From Lampris incognitus (Eukaryota > Chordata > Actinopteri > Lampriformes > Lampridae), in NCBI RefSeq assembly GCF_029633865.1, contig NC_079211.1:77411158-77475157 (forward strand): DNA of 64,000 nt. The letters are read 5' to 3'. Of the stretch, positions 62,390 to 64,000 are shown piece by piece (the stretch's first letter is position 1; each line of letters opens with the position of its first letter). A program made the translations under genes and the position numbers. The notes below the pieces were generated by a model. The model saw nothing but the letters and a program-made list of their open reading frames with translations, searched no databases and was not told the origin of the DNA.

Positions 62390-64000
62390 AATCACACACA
62401 GCACTGCTTCCCTCACCCTCACTCTTTCGGGTAATCACGTGGAAGCTATCCGTTTCTTGGTTTTGCGCGCCCCTGGTGTTAGGAAGACCGTGGTTGGAAC
62501 GGCACGATCCCTACATCTACTGGGCGGATTTTGGGTTGGAGCGTTGCGTGTCATGCCAACTGCCTTCGCTCCGCCCACTCCCCGTCCAGCGGCCTCAGAC
62601 CCGTGCCTCCTCCCACGGATCTCACTGGTGTTCCTTCCATTTATCACGATTTAGCCCCTGTATTTAGTAAAGAAAGTGCACTTTCCCTCCCCCCTCACCG
62701 TCCCTATGATTGTGCCATAGATCTCTTTCCCGGGGCCGCCCTTCCCACCGGTCGGTTGTATAACCTCTCCGTCCCAGAGAAGGAGGCTATGCGCAATTAT
62801 ATCAGAGTCCCTGGCCTCAGGAATCATAAGGCCCTCGTCTTCCCCGGTGGCGGCGGGCTTCTTTTTTGTGGCAAAGAAGGAGGGCAGCCTGAGGCCTTGC
62901 ATAGATTATCGAATGTTAAATAATATCACGGTGAAAAATAAATACCCACTCCCCCTTATGAGTTCCACGTTCGAGCCATTCACTCACGCCACGGTGTTCA
63001 CGAAGCTGGACCTGCGCAGCGCGTACCACCTGGTGCGCATCCGGGAAGGGGATGAATGGAAGACGGCCTTCAACACCCACCTAGGGCATTTCGAGTACCT
63101 CGTTATGCCCTTCGGCCTCACCAACGCCCCGGCCGTCTTCCAGGCATTGGTCAACGACGTGCTCCGGGACATGCTGAACACGTTCGCGGTGGTGTACCTG
63201 GATGACATACTCGTGTTCTCCAGGACTGAGGAGGAACACCACCAGCATGTCCGCCTGGTCCTCCAACGGCTGCTGGAGAACAGGCTCTTCGTGAAAGCCG
63301 AGAAGTGCGTGTTCCACTCCGCCTCCGTGGAGTTCCTTGGCCACATCGTGGAGAAGGGGCTCGTCCGCACTGACCCCAGGAAGACCCGAGCGGTGGAGGA
63401 GTGGGCACGGCCCACCAACAGGACGCAACTCCAGCGCTTCCTGGGGTTTGCAAACTTCTACCGGCGCTTCATCAGGGGGTTCAGCCGTGTGGCCGCCCCC
63501 CTCACTGCACTCACCTCCAACCTCCGCCCCTTCTCCTGGAACTCGGAGGCGGAAGCCGCCTTCTTGTCCCTGAAGAGGCTGTTCACAACGGCTCCGGTGC
63601 TCGCCCACCCGGACCCGTGCAGACAGTTCATCGTGGAGGTGGCCGCATCGGAGCCGTCCTCTCCCAGCGGTCGGAGGAGGACCAGAAGATCCACCCGTGC
63701 GCCGCCTTCTCCCGGCGTTTCAGTCCTGCGGAGAAGAATTATGACATCGGCAACAGGGAGTTGCTGGCCGTCCACGCCGCCCTAGAGGAGTGGAGACACT
63801 GGCTGGAGGGAGCAGGGCAGCCGTTCATCGTATGGTCCGATCACAAAAACCTGACCTACGTACGGACGGCTAAGAGGCTCAACCCCAGGCAGGCGCGCTG
63901 GGCTCTTCTTCAGCCGGTTCGACTTCACCCTCACCTACCGCCCGGGCACCAAGAACGTCAGGGCAGACGCCCTCTCCCGTCTGTTTCCCGAGGGGTCCCC
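62390..64000 (+). pseudogene. gypsy E protease end, RT and RNase H (frameshifted)
   Basis: After one frame change the protease C-terminus reads [14 protein letters not shown] (about 62472-62513), preceded by another shift. Shifts also occur near 62820. RT is open from 62847 to 63785: [33 protein letters not shown] and the catalytic YLDDILVFS, then [12 protein letters not shown]. At 63637-63645 a deletion of about 13 bases removes the DASDTG-type first RNase H motif and shifts the frame; [12 protein letters not shown] and [16 protein letters not shown] follow in the next frame. A further shift near 63905 precedes [10 protein letters not shown]. Integrase is beyond the window. Confidence 0.9.

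Larger units (their letters stand above)
60229..64000 (+). mobile_element. Ty3/gypsy retrotransposon, element E (sushi-type), right end outside window
   Basis: 5' LTR, gag with CCHC knuckle, protease, RT and RNase H in order on the plus strand. Integrase and the 3' LTR are beyond 64000. Gag resembles the sushi-ichi group from which mammalian PEG10/RTL genes derive. Several one-base frame changes and a small RNase H deletion make this copy defective. Confidence 0.9.

Overview
This is eukaryotic DNA from a ray-finned fish, by content a teleost. The only host gene I can support is one coding exon, 39988-40495 (+). It encodes a secreted IGFBP-Kazal protein of the kazald family. Nearly everything else is transposable elements and tandem repeats: Ty3/gypsy, Tx1, RTE and CR1/L2-type LINEs, hAT, Tc1, a Merlin-type relic, tRNA-type SINEs and minisatellites. 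A fixed 200-N gap (3502-3701) marks an unresolved join.

Layout, left part. 1-3501 is a 35-bp minisatellite with a ~1-kb higher-order period. 3702-7610 is gypsy element A (minus), cut by the gap. 7642-8505 is a LINE endonuclease remnant. 8681-10674 holds two copies of the 3' end and LTR of gypsy element C, separated by a stray piece of element B reverse transcriptase. 10675-15145 is a nearly complete, recently inserted gypsy element B (minus) with LTRs, PBS, PPT and a 4-bp target duplication; the empty form of its target is at 22963. 15150-23318 is element C (plus), with a large palindromic Tc1 derivative in its leader and many nonsense mutations.

Middle part. 23444-23905 is a Merlin/ISXO2-like transposase relic. 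24115-25565 is a decayed Tx1-type LINE. 25641-29690 is a CR1/L2-type LINE split by an RTE insertion with a 14-bp target duplication. 29775-30200 is a 426-bp TRIM (miniature LTR element) whose LTRs carry a tRNA-like A box/B box segment. 31918-37409 is an intact two-ORF Tx1-clade LINE sitting inside a (TC)n microsatellite. 37410-39590 is CT-rich simple sequence grading into the kazald upstream region.

Right part. The kazald exon ends at a GT donor at 40496 and no further exon is visible, so intron 1 appears to fill the rest of the window. It contains a LINE (40690-43012), a 29-bp minisatellite (43590-45125), a SINE whose body has expanded into a 24-bp minisatellite (45917-46900), two copies of one LINE family (47100-51944 and 54456-58923), an hAT transposon with an intact 642-residue transposase (48449-50827), a deleted gypsy D (51945-54455), and gypsy E of the sushi/PEG10-like type running off the right end.

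The nesting orders events: RTE into CR1/L2 LINE; hAT into LINE copy 1; gypsy B into the element C LTR. The most unusual structures are the TRIM with tRNA-like LTRs, the LINE embedded in (TC)n, the Tc1 palindrome, and the matched occupied and empty sites of gypsy B.
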